Notes: a model not told the origin generated them from the letters alone. A stretch of 64,000 bases of DNA from Nocardia crassostreae (GCF_001613405.1 NZ_BDCH01000012.1:248001-312000); one strand, 5' to 3'. Positions 54,856 to 64,000 are shown, counted from the stretch's first letter. Numbers and translations are program-made.

Positions 54856-55491
54856 GCCGACGATATGACGACCCGGGCGCGCATCCGCGAAACGGCCATC
54901 ACCGTATTCGGGGAGCAGGGCTTCGGGGTGGGCGTTCGCGCCATCGCCGCCGCGGCGGGAGTCTCGCCCGGGCTCGTCATCCACCACTTCGGATCGAAGG
55001 ACGGGCTGCGCGAGGCTTGTGATGACCACGTCCGGGAGGTGGTGCGGACCGCGAAAATGCAGGCGATGGAGAAGAATTCGTCGACCAGTTCGATCATGCA
55101 GCAGCTGGCCGAGATCGAGGAATTCGCGCCGTACATCGCCTATCTGGTGCGCAGCTTTCAGCACGGCGGCAGCCTCATGCTGAGTTTCTTCGAGCATATG
55201 GTCGAAGATGCCGAGGCCTACCTGAGCGCCGGGATCGCCGCCGGAACCGTGCGCAGACCCAAGGACATTCAGGCCACGGTGCGCTACCTGGCCACCCAGA
55301 ACGGCGGCGGGATGATGCTGTTCCTGCAGCTCAACCAGGCCAGGCACGACGGCCCGGTGGATTTCCGGAAAGCATTGCGCGAGTACGCCGATCAAATGAT
55401 GTACCCGGCGCTCGAGCTTTTCACGCACGGTCTGTGGACCGATACGTCCCTGCTCGACGCCCTCGAACAGCAACAGCAACAGCGGCAATAA
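54847..55491 (+). CDS. TetR-family repressor of the ABC exporter (Rv1219c-like)
   Basis: A 214-residue repressor. It opens MRSADDMTTRARIRETAITVFGEQGFGVGVRAIAAAAGVSPGLVIHHFGSKDGLREACD, of which RSAD, GVRAIAAAAGVS and VIHHFGSKDGLR match Rv1219c of M. tuberculosis, known to repress the Rv1217c-Rv1218c exporter. The ligand domain ends in an unusual run of glutamines (QQQQQRQ) from a CAA/CAG tract. The start at 54847 copies the Rv1219c N-terminus; GTG 54829 is an alternative. It is first in a three-gene unit with the ATPase and permease. Confidence 0.88.
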   Translation: MRSADDMTTRARIRETAITVFGEQGFGVGVRAIAAAAGVSPGLVIHHFGSKDGLREACDDHVREVVRTAKMQAMEKNSSTSSIMQQLAEIEEFAPYIAYLVRSFQHGGSLMLSFFEHMVEDAEAYLSAGIAAGTVRRPKDIQATVRYLATQNGGGMMLFLQLNQARHDGPVDFRKALREYADQMMYPALELFTHGLWTDTSLLDALEQQQQQRQ

Positions 55492-55532
55492 CGCGCTGTT
55501 TCCACAAATATCGTATCCCACAAGGAGATTCG

Positions 55533-56498
55533 ATGAACGTTCCTGCCAATGCCGCGATCACCGTCCGTGATCTGCACAAGAATTTCGGGCAGGTGCGAGC
55601 TCTGGACGGCCTGAATCTACAGGTCGCCTAGGGCGAGGTGCACGGATTCCTGGGCCCCAACGGGGCCGGGAAATCCACCACCATCCGCATCCTGCTCGGC
55701 ATACTCGCCCGCACCTCCGGTGAAGCCGAGGTGCTGGGCCGGGATCCGTGGACCGATGCGGTCGCGCTACACCACGATATCGCTTATGTCCCAGGTGATG
55801 TCACGCTGTGGCCGTCACTGTCGGGCGGTGAGACCATCGATCTGCTCGGCCGCATGCGCGGCGGTATCGACCAGCAGCGCCGGGCCGAGCTGATCGAGCG
55901 CTTCGAACTCGATCCGAAGAAGAAGGCCCGCACCTATTCCAAGGGCAATCGGCAGAAAGTCGCTCTGGTATCGGCGTTCTCGTCTAATGCCACGCTGCTC
56001 ATGCTGGACGAGCCGACCTCCGGCCTGGATCCGCTCATGGAGCAGGTGTTCAACGAATGCGTGGCGGAGGCGGCGGCGCGCGGCTGCACCGTACTGCTGT
56101 CGAGCCACATTCTCTCGGAGGTGGAGAAGCTGTGCGAGCGGGTGACCATCATCCGCGCCGGGAAGACCGTGGAAACCGGCACCCTGAAGCAGCTGCGGCA
56201 TTTGAGCCGCACCTCCATCACCGCCGAATTGAGCGGGGACCCTGGTGATCTGACCCGTATTCCCGGTGTGGCGGATATCAGCATCGAAGACCACACGCTG
56301 CACTGCCAGGTGGACAGCGAGCACCTCGGCGAGCTCATCCGGGTGCTCGGCGATGCCGGGGTGCGCAGCCTCGTCAGCCAGCCGCCGACATTGGAAGAGC
56401 TGTTCCTGCGCCACTACTCGCTCAACGGCGACGACGAGGCGCGGTCCGGCGGCGCGCCGGAGCGGGCGGCCGCCGCATCGCAGAAGGTCGCGAAATGA
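55533..56498 (+). pseudogene. ABC exporter ATPase (Rv1218c-like) interrupted by an in-frame TAG
   Basis: A single frame encodes a complete ABC ATPase of about 321 residues, except for TAG at 55629-55631, codon 33, just before the Walker A motif. Before it is TVRDLHKNFGQVRALDGLNLQVA. After it follow [17 protein letters not shown] (Walker A), the signature-like [28 protein letters not shown] (Walker B) and [11 protein letters not shown]. Homologues have Glu at the TAG position, and GAG to TAG is one change. GTG 55638 could start a product lacking the first strands. ATG 55533 follows AAGGAG. It overlaps the permease gene by 4 bases. Confidence 0.83.
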
Positions 56499-58141
56499 CC
56501 ACCATCGCCGCACCCCGTCCCGTCGAATCATCCTTGCGCTCATCCGATTTCACTGGCACCGGGCAGCTCCTGCGGCTGTACCTGCGGCGGGACCGGATCG
56601 TCATGCCGCTCTGGGTGCTGCTGCTGTCGCTGCCGGTGGGCAGCGTGTACATCGGCAGTATCGAATCGGTGTATCCCAACGAGGCCGACCGGGCGAGCTT
56701 CGCGGACTCGATTCTGGCCAGCCCCGCCCAGCTCGCCATGTACGGCCCGCTCTACAACACCAGTATCGGCGCGACCGGTATCTGGAAGGCGGGCATGTTC
56801 TACACGCTCATCGCCGTGGCCACCATCCTCACCGTCATCCGGCACACCCGGGCCGAGGAGGAAACCGGGCGCGGGGAATTGGTGGCCGCCACCCGAATCG
56901 GGCGGTACGCCGGGCTCACCGCGGCGCTGGTCATGGGCCTCGGCGGCGCGCTGGCCACCGGACTGCTCGCCACCCTGAGTCTGTTGGGGACCGATGTGCC
57001 GAAGTCCGGATCGCTGGCCTTCGGGCTGGCGCTGGCCGGATCCGGCGCGGTCTTCGCCGCCGTGGCGGCGGTCGCCGCACAGGTGTCGCCGAGCGCCCGC
57101 ACGGCGCGCGGCATTGCCTTCGCGGTGCTGGCCGCCGCCTACACGCTGCGCGCCATCGGCGATGCCAAGTCCGGCGCCGGACCGACCAGTGTGCTCACCT
57201 GGCTGTCGCCGCAGGGCTGGTCGTTGCAGGTGCGGCCGTATGCCGGAGATCATTTCGCGGTCCTGCTGCTGCACCTGATCGCGACGCTCGTACTGGTCGG
57301 CATCGCCTACACGCTGCTGGCCAATCGGGACGTGGGCGCCGGACTCATCGCCGAGCGGCCCGGTGCGCCCGCCGCCGGTCCCGGATTGGCCGGGCCGTTC
57401 GGGCTGGCGTGGCGATTGCAGCGCGGCACGCTGGCGGCGTGGATCGTCGGGCTCGGGCTCTACGGCCTGGTGTTCGGTAGCGTCATTCACGGCATCAGCG
57501 ATGAACTCGGCAAAAGCGACACCATCCGGGACGTGATCACGCGCTTGGGCGGTTCGGAGTCGCTGGAGAATTCGATGATCACCTACGGCTTCACCATGCT
57601 GGGCGTGGCCGCCACCGCCTGTGCCATTTCGGCGGCGCTGCGCCTGCACGGTGAGGAGTCCACCCAGCACGCCGAATCGGTGCTCACCGTCGCGGTGTCC
57701 CGAATCCGCTGGGCCGCATCGCATCTGGTGTTCGCACTGCTGGGTCCGGTGCTGGCGCTGACGGTGGCCGCGACCATCGGCGGGCTGGTGTACGGCCGGG
57801 CCGCCGGTGATGTGAGCGGCAAACTCGGTGACGTGCTGGGCGCGGCCCTGGTGCAGGTGCCCGCCGTCTGGTTCTTCGTGGGCGTGACGGTGCTGCTGTT
57901 CGGTCTCCTGCCGCGCTGGACGCCGGTCGCGTGGGGCGTGTACGTGGGCGCTATCGCGGTCTTCCTGCTCGGCGCGATTTCCGGAGCACCGCAATGGTTC
58001 CGCGATCTCGATCCGTTCGAGCACGCCCCGAAGCTGCCGGGCGCGGAGTTCACCGCCACGCCGCTGGTCATCCTGCTGCTCGTCGATGCGGCGCTGATCA
58101 TGGTGGGTCTCATCGGCTTCCGCCGCCGCGACCTGCGCTAG
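56495..58141 (+). CDS. ABC exporter permease (Rv1217c-like)
   Basis: A 548-residue polytopic membrane protein with about 12 hydrophobic segments in two similar halves of six. The family is the tetronasin/anthracycline-type ABC permease. [24 protein letters not shown] and the second-half [30 protein letters not shown] (core [10 protein letters not shown]) are typical. It overlaps the ATPase by 4 bases, so translation of this gene may drop if ribosomes stop at the TAG in the ATPase. M. tuberculosis Rv1217c-Rv1218c exports several drugs. Confidence 0.88.
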   Translation: MTTIAAPRPVESSLRSSDFTGTGQLLRLYLRRDRIVMPLWVLLLSLPVGSVYIGSIESVYPNEADRASFADSILASPAQLAMYGPLYNTSIGATGIWKAGMFYTLIAVATILTVIRHTRAEEETGRGELVAATRIGRYAGLTAALVMGLGGALATGLLATLSLLGTDVPKSGSLAFGLALAGSGAVFAAVAAVAAQVSPSARTARGIAFAVLAAAYTLRAIGDAKSGAGPTSVLTWLSPQGWSLQVRPYAGDHFAVLLLHLIATLVLVGIAYTLLANRDVGAGLIAERPGAPAAGPGLAGPFGLAWRLQRGTLAAWIVGLGLYGLVFGSVIHGISDELGKSDTIRDVITRLGGSESLENSMITYGFTMLGVAATACAISAALRLHGEESTQHAESVLTVAVSRIRWAASHLVFALLGPVLALTVAATIGGLVYGRAAGDVSGKLGDVLGAALVQVPAVWFFVGVTVLLFGLLPRWTPVAWGVYVGAIAVFLLGAISGAPQWFRDLDPFEHAPKLPGAEFTATPLVILLLVDAALIMVGLIGFRRRDLR

Positions 58142-58187
58142 TCCGCCTCCCCGCAAATTCGGCGGGCAGCTGGGAGCTGTCGGAGTC

Positions 58188-58215
58188 GGGCACCCGTGGC
58201 GGCGGTCGGGTGCCC
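58188..58215 (+). terminator. Stem-loop after the ABC exporter operon
   Basis: GGGCACCC and GGGTGCCC pair perfectly around a 12-base loop, 46 bases after the permease stop. No T-run follows. It is the likely end of the exporter operon. Confidence 0.45.
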
Positions 58216-58278
58216 CATCAACTTTGGACGTACCCGGTGGGTTACCCGGACCTTGCGAGATCAGTTGTCGCGTTCCGG

Positions 58279-58303
58279 CCGCTCCCCTGATATAGGGGAG
58301 CGG
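58279..58303. promoter_or_regulatory. Stem-loop or palindromic operator upstream of the small membrane protein gene
   Basis: CCGCTCCCC and its complement flank TGATATA, a perfect 9-base inverted repeat. It lies in the 303-base gap (58142-58444), which otherwise shows only the exporter terminator and no credible gene. It may be an operator for the gene at 58445. Confidence 0.4.
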
Positions 58304-58444
58304 TCCTGGGTCGGATGATGACCAAGGGGCGCAATTGGTTTCGATTCGGCAGGGCTGGCAGCGCAGAGGCAGAGGCGAGGGCTGGATTCGAACGGGGGAG
58401 GGGTGGTAGACGAATAGAGAGGAACGATTCGGAGGAGGTGGGGG

Positions 58445-58663
58445 ATGCATTACGCGGGTCTGGTACTGGGCGCGCATCTGCCGGCGGGATGGCTGTGGCC
58501 GGCGTTGATCTTGATGGGCCTCATAATCTTCGGGGCGCTCTTGGTCCTGCTGTTGGTCAGCGGCGCCCGGTTCGACGATATGTCGCACGTGGTGCCCGCC
58601 ACGCCCGGTCCGTGCGCGCCGTTCTGCTACAACGAGGGCGCGCCCGCGGCCGGATATCGCTGA
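58445..58663 (+). CDS. Single-pass small membrane protein
   Basis: A 72-residue protein with one strong membrane segment (about residues 16-40, LWPALILMGLIIFGALLVLLLV) and a short C-terminal tail containing two cysteines spaced four apart (GPCAPFCYN). The ATG is preceded by an excellent GGAGGAGG site. I do not recognise a family. It is 77 bases upstream of another short gene on the same strand and may be cotranscribed with it. Confidence 0.68.
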   Translation: MHYAGLVLGAHLPAGWLWPALILMGLIIFGALLVLLLVSGARFDDMSHVVPATPGPCAPFCYNEGAPAAGYR

Positions 58664-58740
58664 ACGGCCGTTCGCGGCGGGAGGTTTCCGCGCCGGAGGG
58701 ACGGATACTCCAAGGGAACAGTTCGACGATCGAGGTCTTC

Positions 58741-59166
58741 ATGAGTCAGCGGGTTCCCGCGGTGGTGGGTCTGTACTTCCGCGAGTCCGGGCGGTGGCGC
58801 CGGATCGCCGAATTCCGGCTGGCCGCAGCCGGTCACGTCACCTTCCGCGCGGTGGATCCGGTGGAGGGCTTGGTCGCGCGCGTCTGGTATCACCAGGGCG
58901 TCGACATACTCGGCACGGAACGGACGGTGCTGCCCGAGGACGGCATCGAGTTCCTGCGAGCCCTGTTGCAGCCGTTCGGTTTCCGTGATTACCGCTTCCG
59001 CGACGACAGCGCGCCCGGCGGCGCCGGACGGCGATTCGTGCACGGAGCGGGCGGACATGCGGGAAATGGGCTGGCGCGCAACGGTCATGACCGGGCACAG
59101 CACGACGGCGGCGATGGCAGGCCGACCGCCTGGCGCTATCTGGAAGGGGATACCGTCCACTTCTGA
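58741..59166 (+). CDS. Conserved actinobacterial protein of unknown function
   Basis: A 141-residue soluble protein. The first 90 residues form a beta-rich domain (VVGLYFRESGRWRRIAEFRL, GHVTFRAVDPVEGLVARVWYHQGVD) followed by a helix (DGIEFLRALLQPFG). The rest is Gly/His-rich and probably disordered (HGAGGHAGNGLARNGHDRAQH), which could bind metal. No family is recognised. ATG 58741 is selected because upstream sequence in this frame overlaps the small membrane protein gene and lacks order. Confidence 0.6.
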   Translation: MSQRVPAVVGLYFRESGRWRRIAEFRLAAAGHVTFRAVDPVEGLVARVWYHQGVDILGTERTVLPEDGIEFLRALLQPFGFRDYRFRDDSAPGGAGRRFVHGAGGHAGNGLARNGHDRAQHDGGDGRPTAWRYLEGDTVHF

Positions 59167-59199
59167 TACCGCCACTTCCGCACCGCCCCAGCCGATTTC

Positions 59200-60390
59200 C
59201 TACAGGCTGTTGGCCAGTAGCGCGTACTGCGCCGCGGCCATGGTGCCGACCTCCGGTTCGCTCTTGGCATTCACCACGCCCACATAGCGTTTGTAGATCA
59301 CATAGCAGCGGTAGTCGTTCCCGGACCGGCGCTTCACGCACTTGGTATCGGGCACATTGTCGGGAACGGCGCCATTGTCGGCGGTTTCGCTCAGGCTCGC
59401 GATGAGCCCGGCCACCAGCTCCGCGCTCGCCGCGGCGTCCCGGGTGCGGAACAGGAAGTTGTCGTCCACGCTCGCCATGGCGTCCATGCCGGTGTCCTGC
59501 ACCAGCCGGGCCCGCAGACTCTGATCCCCGGCGGGATGAATGAGCTGATTCGCGCCGAACACTGCGAACACATCCGGATCGGGCGTGTGCTTGTCGCGAT
59601 CGTCGGTCAGCACCCGGGCCAGCAGACGGCCGGGATCCACCGGCAGCTCGTCCAGCTTGTCGGCGGGCGTGGCCGCGAAGGCGTCCACGGCGGCCACCTC
59701 GGCATCCAGGGTCTTCTTCACCCAGGCCAGCAGGTCGGATTCCTCGGCCTTGGGGCGCATGAGGAACAGCGAGATGACGAATTCCTTGCGCGCCATGGAC
59801 ACTCCGATATTGGCGACGCCCGGCCGCCAGTGCACGAACGCGTCCGGATACTCCGGCAGCGTCAGCTTGCGGTTCTGCTCCAGGGCCACATTGAAGTCGG
59901 CGTCCGCGATCTCGCGCGCGGCCAGCTTGGCATTGTCCGTGGACGAGAAGCGCAGCAGCCGGATGGTGACCGCCGTGCCGGTGGGATCCACGGTGTCGTC
60001 GGCCCGATCCGGCTTGTCCGAGCCGCTGGCGGCGAAACCGGCCAGGAACTCCCGGTTCTCCAGAACGGGCCGGGCCGAGGAGGACAGATTGCTGACGCCG
60101 ATCACATCCTGCACGTTCTTCAGCACGATGCCGCCGCGGCCGTGGCTCAGGCTCTGATCGACCCGCACCGTCGGCACCACGGCCTCGGCCATGCGCATGC
60201 CCTCCAGCAGCGAGCCGTTGTCGCCCGCGGGCTGATCGTAGGTGTAGCGGCCGACCGGATAGCTGCCCGCATCCAGTGTGCGGACATCGATTTCACCGGC
60301 GACCGGGGTGCCCTGCGCACCGCAACCGGCCAGCACGGCGGTCAGGGCGAGACAGGTCGCGGTGGTCAACAGGCGTACCGCGCGGTTCAT
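59200..60390 (-). CDS. Lipoprotein of the DUF7373 type
   Basis: A 396-residue exported lipoprotein. The signal ends in TAVLAGCGAQG with the lipidated cysteine at residue 23. The mature protein keeps features common in Nocardia/Mycobacterium secreted proteins of this family: DAGSYPVGRYTYDQP near the start, MRMAEAVVPTVRVDQSLSHG, and a C-terminal domain with two cysteines (TKCVKRRSGNDYRCYV). No enzyme motif is seen. GGGAGGG precedes the ATG. It is downstream of glgC on the same strand with a 76-base gap. Confidence 0.78.
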   Translation of the reverse strand: MNRAVRLLTTATCLALTAVLAGCGAQGTPVAGEIDVRTLDAGSYPVGRYTYDQPAGDNGSLLEGMRMAEAVVPTVRVDQSLSHGRGGIVLKNVQDVIGVSNLSSSARPVLENREFLAGFAASGSDKPDRADDTVDPTGTAVTIRLLRFSSTDNAKLAAREIADADFNVALEQNRKLTLPEYPDAFVHWRPGVANIGVSMARKEFVISLFLMRPKAEESDLLAWVKKTLDAEVAAVDAFAATPADKLDELPVDPGRLLARVLTDDRDKHTPDPDVFAVFGANQLIHPAGDQSLRARLVQDTGMDAMASVDDNFLFRTRDAAASAELVAGLIASLSETADNGAVPDNVPDTKCVKRRSGNDYRCYVIYKRYVGVVNAKSEPEVGTMAAAQYALLANSL

Positions 60391-60466
60391 GGCATTCCCT
60401 CCCGCGCTGCTCAGCAGCGGCGCTCCCTCCCGATTTTCGCCAGCGGGACGGGGGACTTTCCACCGT

Positions 60467-61681
60467 TCAGACCCAGATGCCCTTGCCGACGGTGACCACG
60501 CCGCCATTGCTCACCGCGAAGCGGTCGCGATCGCGGTCCAGATCGACGCCGATGATCTCGCCCTCGGTGACCACCACGTTCTTGTCCAGAATGGCGTGCC
60601 GCACCACCGCCCCGCGGCCGATGCGCACCCCCGGCATGAGCACGCTGCCCTCGACCGTGGCGCCATCGTCCACCAGCACATTCGAGAACAGCACCGAATT
60701 GCGCACCGTCGCCGTCGGCAGAATGCTGCCCGCCCCGACAATGGATTCCTGCGCCAGCCCGCCGCGGCCGAACTTGGCGGGCGGGAGATTCTCCGCCGCA
60801 CCGCGAATGGGCCAGTGCTTGTTGTAGAGGTCGAAGACCGGGTCCACCGACACCAGATCCATATGCGCCTCGTAGAAGGCGTCCAGGGTGCCGACATCGC
60901 GCCAGTAGCCGCGGCTGCGGTCGGTGCTGCCGGGCACGTCGTTGGCCCCGAAGTCGTAGACCGCGGCCTTGCCCTCGCGCACCAGGCTCGGAATGATGTC
61001 GCCGCCCATATCGTGGTCGGAGTCGTTGTCCTCGGCATCGGCGCGAATGGCGTCCACCAGCACCTTGGTGGTGAACACGTAATTGCCCATGAACGCGAAG
61101 GTGACGTTGGGGTCGTCGGGGGTGCCCGGCGGATGCACCGGCTTCTCCAGAAAGCTGACGATGCGGCCGGATTCATCGGAATCGATACAGCCGAAGGCGC
61201 TGGCCCCGCTGCGCGGCACCCAAATGCCCGCCACCGTCACGCCCGCGCCGGAATCGATGTGCGCGGTCACCATCTGCTCCGGATCCATGCGGTACACGTG
61301 GTCCGCGCCGAAGACCACGATGTACTCCGGGTCCTCGTCGTAGATCAGGTTCAGCGACTGCATGATGGCGTCCGCGCTGCCGGTGTACCAGCGCGGGCCC
61401 AGCCGCTGCTGGGCCGGGACGGGGGTGATGTACTCGCCGCCGAATCCGGACAGCCGCCAGGTCTGCGAGATATGGCGGTCCAGGTAGTGCGACTTGTACT
61501 GGGTCAGCACGCAGATCTTCAGATACCCGGCATTGACCAGGTTCGACAGCACGAAATCGATGAGCCGGTACGCGCCGCCGAACGGTACCGCGGGCTTGGC
61601 GCGATCCTTCGTGAGCGGAAAGAGTCGCTTGCCCTCGCCGCCGGCGAGCACGATCCCGAGTACGTGCGGCTGGCTCCTCAC
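60467..61681 (-). CDS. glgC: Glucose-1-phosphate adenylyltransferase
   Basis: A 404-residue nucleotidyltransferase making ADP-glucose for glycogen, capsular glucan and the GlgM route. [29 protein letters not shown] is the catalytic and product-binding loop (core GGEGKRL and [11 protein letters not shown]). [10 protein letters not shown] and FLEKP are the sugar-site motifs, and the C-terminal beta-helix ends in VTVGKGIWV. It is divergent from glgM with 87 bases between start codons, as Rv1213 is from Rv1212c, so the promoters must lie back to back. Confidence 0.95.
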   Translation of the reverse strand: MRSQPHVLGIVLAGGEGKRLFPLTKDRAKPAVPFGGAYRLIDFVLSNLVNAGYLKICVLTQYKSHYLDRHISQTWRLSGFGGEYITPVPAQQRLGPRWYTGSADAIMQSLNLIYDEDPEYIVVFGADHVYRMDPEQMVTAHIDSGAGVTVAGIWVPRSGASAFGCIDSDESGRIVSFLEKPVHPPGTPDDPNVTFAFMGNYVFTTKVLVDAIRADAEDNDSDHDMGGDIIPSLVREGKAAVYDFGANDVPGSTDRSRGYWRDVGTLDAFYEAHMDLVSVDPVFDLYNKHWPIRGAAENLPPAKFGRGGLAQESIVGAGSILPTATVRNSVLFSNVLVDDGATVEGSVLMPGVRIGRGAVVRHAILDKNVVVTEGEIIGVDLDRDRDRFAVSNGGVVTVGKGIWV

Positions 61682-61768
61682 AATGCCAAACTACCGGGTG
61701 AGTTCGAACACCGAATGGCGACCGTGTTCCGTGTTGATCGCAGGTTATCCCGCGTCTACCTTGGACCG

Positions 61769-62968
61769 GTGAGTTACGGCGCGGAGGGCGCCCGCGAACT
61801 GCGGGTCGCGATGATGACCCGCGAGTACCCGCCCGAGGTGTACGGCGGGGCGGGAGTGCATGTCACCGAACTGGTTCCGCGCCTGCGGAGGCTGTGCGAC
61901 GTGACCGTGCACTGCATGGGCGTGCAGCGCGGCGATGCCGTGGTGCACCAGCCCGATCCCATGCTCTACGCCGCCAACTCCGCGCTACAGATGATGTCCG
62001 CGCAGCTCCGCATGGCCGATGCCGCGGGCGGCGCCGATGTGGTGCACTCGCACACCTGGTACACCGGGCTGGCCGGGCACCTGGCCGCCACGCTGTACGG
62101 GATTCCGCATGTGCTGACCGCGCATTCGCTGGAACCGCGGCGGCCGTGGAAGGCCGAGCAGCTGGGCGGCGGCTACCGGCTCTCGTCGTGGTCGGAGCAC
62201 AATGCCATGACCTACGCCTACGCCGTCATCGCGGTGAGCGCGGCCATGCGGGCCGATCTGCTCGCCGCCTACCCGGATATCGATCCCGCGAAAGTGCATG
62301 TGGTGCACAACGGAATCGACGCCGAGGTGTGGCATCCGGGCGGGCCCGCCGCGGGCAGCCGCGACATTCTCGGTGAGCTCGGGGTGCGGATGGACCGGCC
62401 CGTGGCCGCCTTCGTCGGGCGCATCACCCGGCAGAAGGGGGTCGCGCATCTGCTGGCCGCCGCACGGCATCTGGACCCGGACATCCAGTTGGTGCTGTGC
62501 GCCGGAGCCGCCGACACCCCGGCCATGGAGGCCGAGGTCGCGGCGGCGGTGCGGGAGCTGTCCGCCATACGCGACGGCGTCTTCTGGATCAAGCAGATGC
62601 TGCCCACCGAGCTGGTGCGCCAGATCCTCGCGGCCGCCACCGTTTTCGTGTGTCCCTCGGTGTACGAACCGCTCGGCATCGTGAATCTGGAGGCCATGGC
62701 CTGCGGGACCGCCGTGGTGGCCTCGAATGTGGGCGGGATTCCGGAGGTGATCGCCGACGGCGAGACCGGGCGCCTGGTGCACTACAACGACGCCACGCCC
62801 GCCGACTACGAGCGGGCCCTGGCGCACGCGGTGAATCTGGTGGCGGCCGATCCGGTCTCGGCCGCGGCCACGGGCGTCGCCGGACGGGCCCGGGCCATCG
62901 GCGAATTCGATTGGAACCGGATCGCCGCGCACACCGCGCGCATCTACGACCAGGCCCGCAAGACCTAG
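61769..62968 (+). CDS. glgM: GlgM-type glycosyltransferase (GlgA family, maltose-1-phosphate synthase)
   Basis: A 399-residue GT4/GlgA-family enzyme. RVAMMTREYPPEVYGGAGVHVTEL (core REYPPEVYGGAGVH) and VHSHTWYTGLAGHLAA lie in the N-terminal domain. VGRITRQKGVAHLL, VCPSVYEPLGIVNLEAMACGTAVVAS (core PSVYEPLGIVNLEAMA) form the nucleotide-binding C-terminal domain. The mycobacterial counterpart Rv1212c makes alpha-maltose-1-phosphate from ADP-glucose and glucose-1-phosphate. The GTG at 61769 is provisional; the conserved part begins about ten residues later. It ends 4 bases inside the convergent GNAT gene. Confidence 0.92.
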   Translation: MSYGAEGARELRVAMMTREYPPEVYGGAGVHVTELVPRLRRLCDVTVHCMGVQRGDAVVHQPDPMLYAANSALQMMSAQLRMADAAGGADVVHSHTWYTGLAGHLAATLYGIPHVLTAHSLEPRRPWKAEQLGGGYRLSSWSEHNAMTYAYAVIAVSAAMRADLLAAYPDIDPAKVHVVHNGIDAEVWHPGGPAAGSRDILGELGVRMDRPVAAFVGRITRQKGVAHLLAAARHLDPDIQLVLCAGAADTPAMEAEVAAAVRELSAIRDGVFWIKQMLPTELVRQILAAATVFVCPSVYEPLGIVNLEAMACGTAVVASNVGGIPEVIADGETGRLVHYNDATPADYERALAHAVNLVAADPVSAAATGVAGRARAIGEFDWNRIAAHTARIYDQARKT

Positions 62969-63471
62969 GCGCCGAGCCGGTACCTCATGAAGACGTTCGC
63001 CCGGTCGTACGGCGTGGGCGGCAGTTCCGAGGGCGGCACATGCACGAAACCCTCGGATTCGTACAGGTGCACGGCATTGGCGAGCACGCTGTTGCTGGCC
63101 AGGATGATCTCGGTGGCCCCCTGCGCGCGGGCCCAGTCGAGCGCCGCCCGCAGCACGATGCGGCCGATGCCGCGGCCGCGCTGTTCCGGGGACACCGACA
63201 TCTTGGACAGCTCGTAGACGCCGTGGCCCTCGGCCACCATGGCGCCGCAGCCGACGATCTCCGCGCCGTCGCGGGCGATGAAGACCTGGCCGCCGTCGGC
63301 CACGATGCGGTCGGGATGGTCGAGGGTGGCGAGGTCGGCGGCCTCGACGCTGAAGAACTTCTCGATCCACTCCAGATTGAGGTCGCGGAAGGCGCGGGCA
63401 TCGGCCGCGCCGGACATGGGCTCGACCACGATCGAGCCGATTTCGGGGGTGCGGGCATCGGTCTGAGTCAC
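62965..63471 (-). CDS. GNAT-family N-acetyltransferase
   Basis: A 168-residue acetyltransferase with the usual fold. YELSKMSVSPEQRGRGIGRIVLRAALDWARAQGATEIILASN contains the acetyl-CoA loop (QRGRGIG), and HLYESEGFVHVPPSE is the C-terminal strand and helix. Similar small GNATs modify amino groups of small molecules or proteins; the substrate is unknown. The start may be GTG 63471 or TTG 63495. It diverges from a LysR gene, a layout that often means the regulator controls it. Confidence 0.83.
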   Translation of the reverse strand: MTQTDARTPEIGSIVVEPMSGAADARAFRDLNLEWIEKFFSVEAADLATLDHPDRIVADGGQVFIARDGAEIVGCGAMVAEGHGVYELSKMSVSPEQRGRGIGRIVLRAALDWARAQGATEIILASNSVLANAVHLYESEGFVHVPPSELPPTPYDRANVFMRYRLGA

Positions 63472-63540
63472 CGCATCAGCATGGCGTGCCAGCAATCATA
63501 ACGTCCAATACTTGATAGCTCAGATCGATATGATCAGCTT

Positions 63541-64000
63541 ATGGATGGGGTTGAGCTGCGGCACCTGCGCTACTTCCTGGCCGTCGCCGAGGAACTGCAC
63601 TTCGGGCGGGCCGCCGCCCGGCTGCACATTGCCCAGCCCGCCCTCACCCAGCAGATCCAGCGCCTGGAAACCCTGCTGGGGACGAAACTGTTCGACCGCA
63701 CCTCGCGCACGGTGGCGCTCACCCCGGCCGGGGCGGTGCTGCGGGACCGGGCCATCGCCCTGCTCGGCCACGCCGAGCGCGATCTCGCGGAGATCATGCG
63801 GATCGGCCAGGGCAGTCAGGGCACGCTCTACCTCGGCTTCGTGCCCTCGGTGCTCCCGCTGGACCCACTGCGCGGCGTGCGCGAATTCCGCGAACTCTTC
63901 CCGCTGGTGGAAGTCGAACTGGTGGAAGGGTTCACGAGCCACCTCATGGAGCGGCTGTCCACCGGCGCACTGGATCTCGCCATCGTGCGCGATCCCGACG
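63541..64000 (+). CDS. LysR-family transcriptional regulator (cut by window edge)
   Basis: The ATG at 63541 opens a frame that runs off the end, giving the first 153 residues. The N-terminal winged helix-turn-helix is ELRHLRYFLAVAEELHFGRAAARLHIAQPALTQQIQRLETLLGTKLFDR (cores HFGRAAARLHIAQPALTQQI and LFDRTSRTVALTPAG). The start of the ligand-binding domain follows (GTLYLGFVPSVLPLDPL). It is most like the group regulating aromatic-compound or stress genes, but the effector cannot be read. It diverges from the GNAT gene. Confidence 0.9.
   Translation, partial: MDGVELRHLRYFLAVAEELHFGRAAARLHIAQPALTQQIQRLETLLGTKLFDRTSRTVALTPAGAVLRDRAIALLGHAERDLAEIMRIGQGSQGTLYLGFVPSVLPLDPLRGVREFRELFPLVEVELVEGFTSHLMERLSTGALDLAIVRDPD

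Overview
This 64 kb window is high-GC, densely coded chromosomal DNA from a mycolic-acid-containing actinobacterium (order Corynebacteriales), most likely Nocardia or a close relative. Marker pathways support this: phosphatidylinositol mannosides (pimE, lpqW), mycothiol (mshB), coenzyme F420 (fbiC, a PPOX-type oxidoreductase), glucosyl-3-phosphoglycerate/methylglucose lipopolysaccharide (gpgS), the GlgC/GlgM glucan pathway, and the sigE-rseA-htrA-tatB envelope-stress cluster. From memory of the Mycobacterium tuberculosis H37Rv map, the backbone follows Rv1158c to Rv1224, with accessory genes inserted and the last block inverted.

Layout. 1-4.5 kb: end of a large regulator, a CHAP peptidase, an internally duplicated protein of unknown function, a Tat-exported DUF1906 protein and a Ser-x-x triplet-repeat protein. 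4.6-13 kb: backbone with a secreted protein, pimE, phhB, a 59-residue Cys/Lys-rich protein under a likely iron box, typA, lpqW, mshB and a small coupled operon. 13-26.4 kb: accessory insertion with a flavoprotein oxidase, a conservon (kinase, roadblock and DUF742 proteins but no GTPase), a GMC alcohol oxidase, ilvD, an XRE/MmyB regulator, small membrane proteins, a SRPBCC protein and a two-gene PH-domain membrane operon. 26.5-35.4 kb: fbiC, fdxC, dapC, tRNA-Asp, a secreted cholesterol oxidase, pruA and proline dehydrogenase. 35.4-39.9 kb: accessory genes, two MpaB-like (DUF2236) paralogues around a TetR gene and an MFS efflux pump with its TetR repressor. 39.9-49.8 kb: fadD36, a PPOX protein, dapD/dapE, two tandem LOG-family genes, fadD6, folP2 and gpgS. 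49.8-63 kb: the inverted block, tatB-htrA-rseA-sigE (minus), an O-methyltransferase, a TetR/ABC exporter operon, a lipoprotein, glgC and glgM. The window ends in a GNAT gene and a LysR gene cut by the edge.

Three lysine/diaminopimelate genes (dapC, dapD, dapE) lie in the window at separate loci. Proline catabolism (pruA plus proline dehydrogenase) is one operon. The envelope-stress sigma factor, its anti-sigma, HtrA and TatB read as one unit.

The most unusual points are as follows. (1) A roughly 114-120 bp imperfect-hairpin element occurs twice, once just upstream of lpqW and once just upstream of dapE; a compensated base-pair insertion in the stem shows the fold is conserved, and the element supplies the ribosome-binding site. 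(2) A probable IdeR-type iron box carries the -10 of an apparently leaderless gene for a tiny Cys-rich protein. (3) The conservon lacks its GTPase and its kinase is frameshifted. (4) Five otherwise well-conserved genes are broken by single-base changes (three frameshifts, two in-frame TAG codons), which means either active gene decay or assembly errors. (5) Several clear operators pair regulators with their targets. No CRISPR array, rRNA gene, prophage or insertion sequence was seen.
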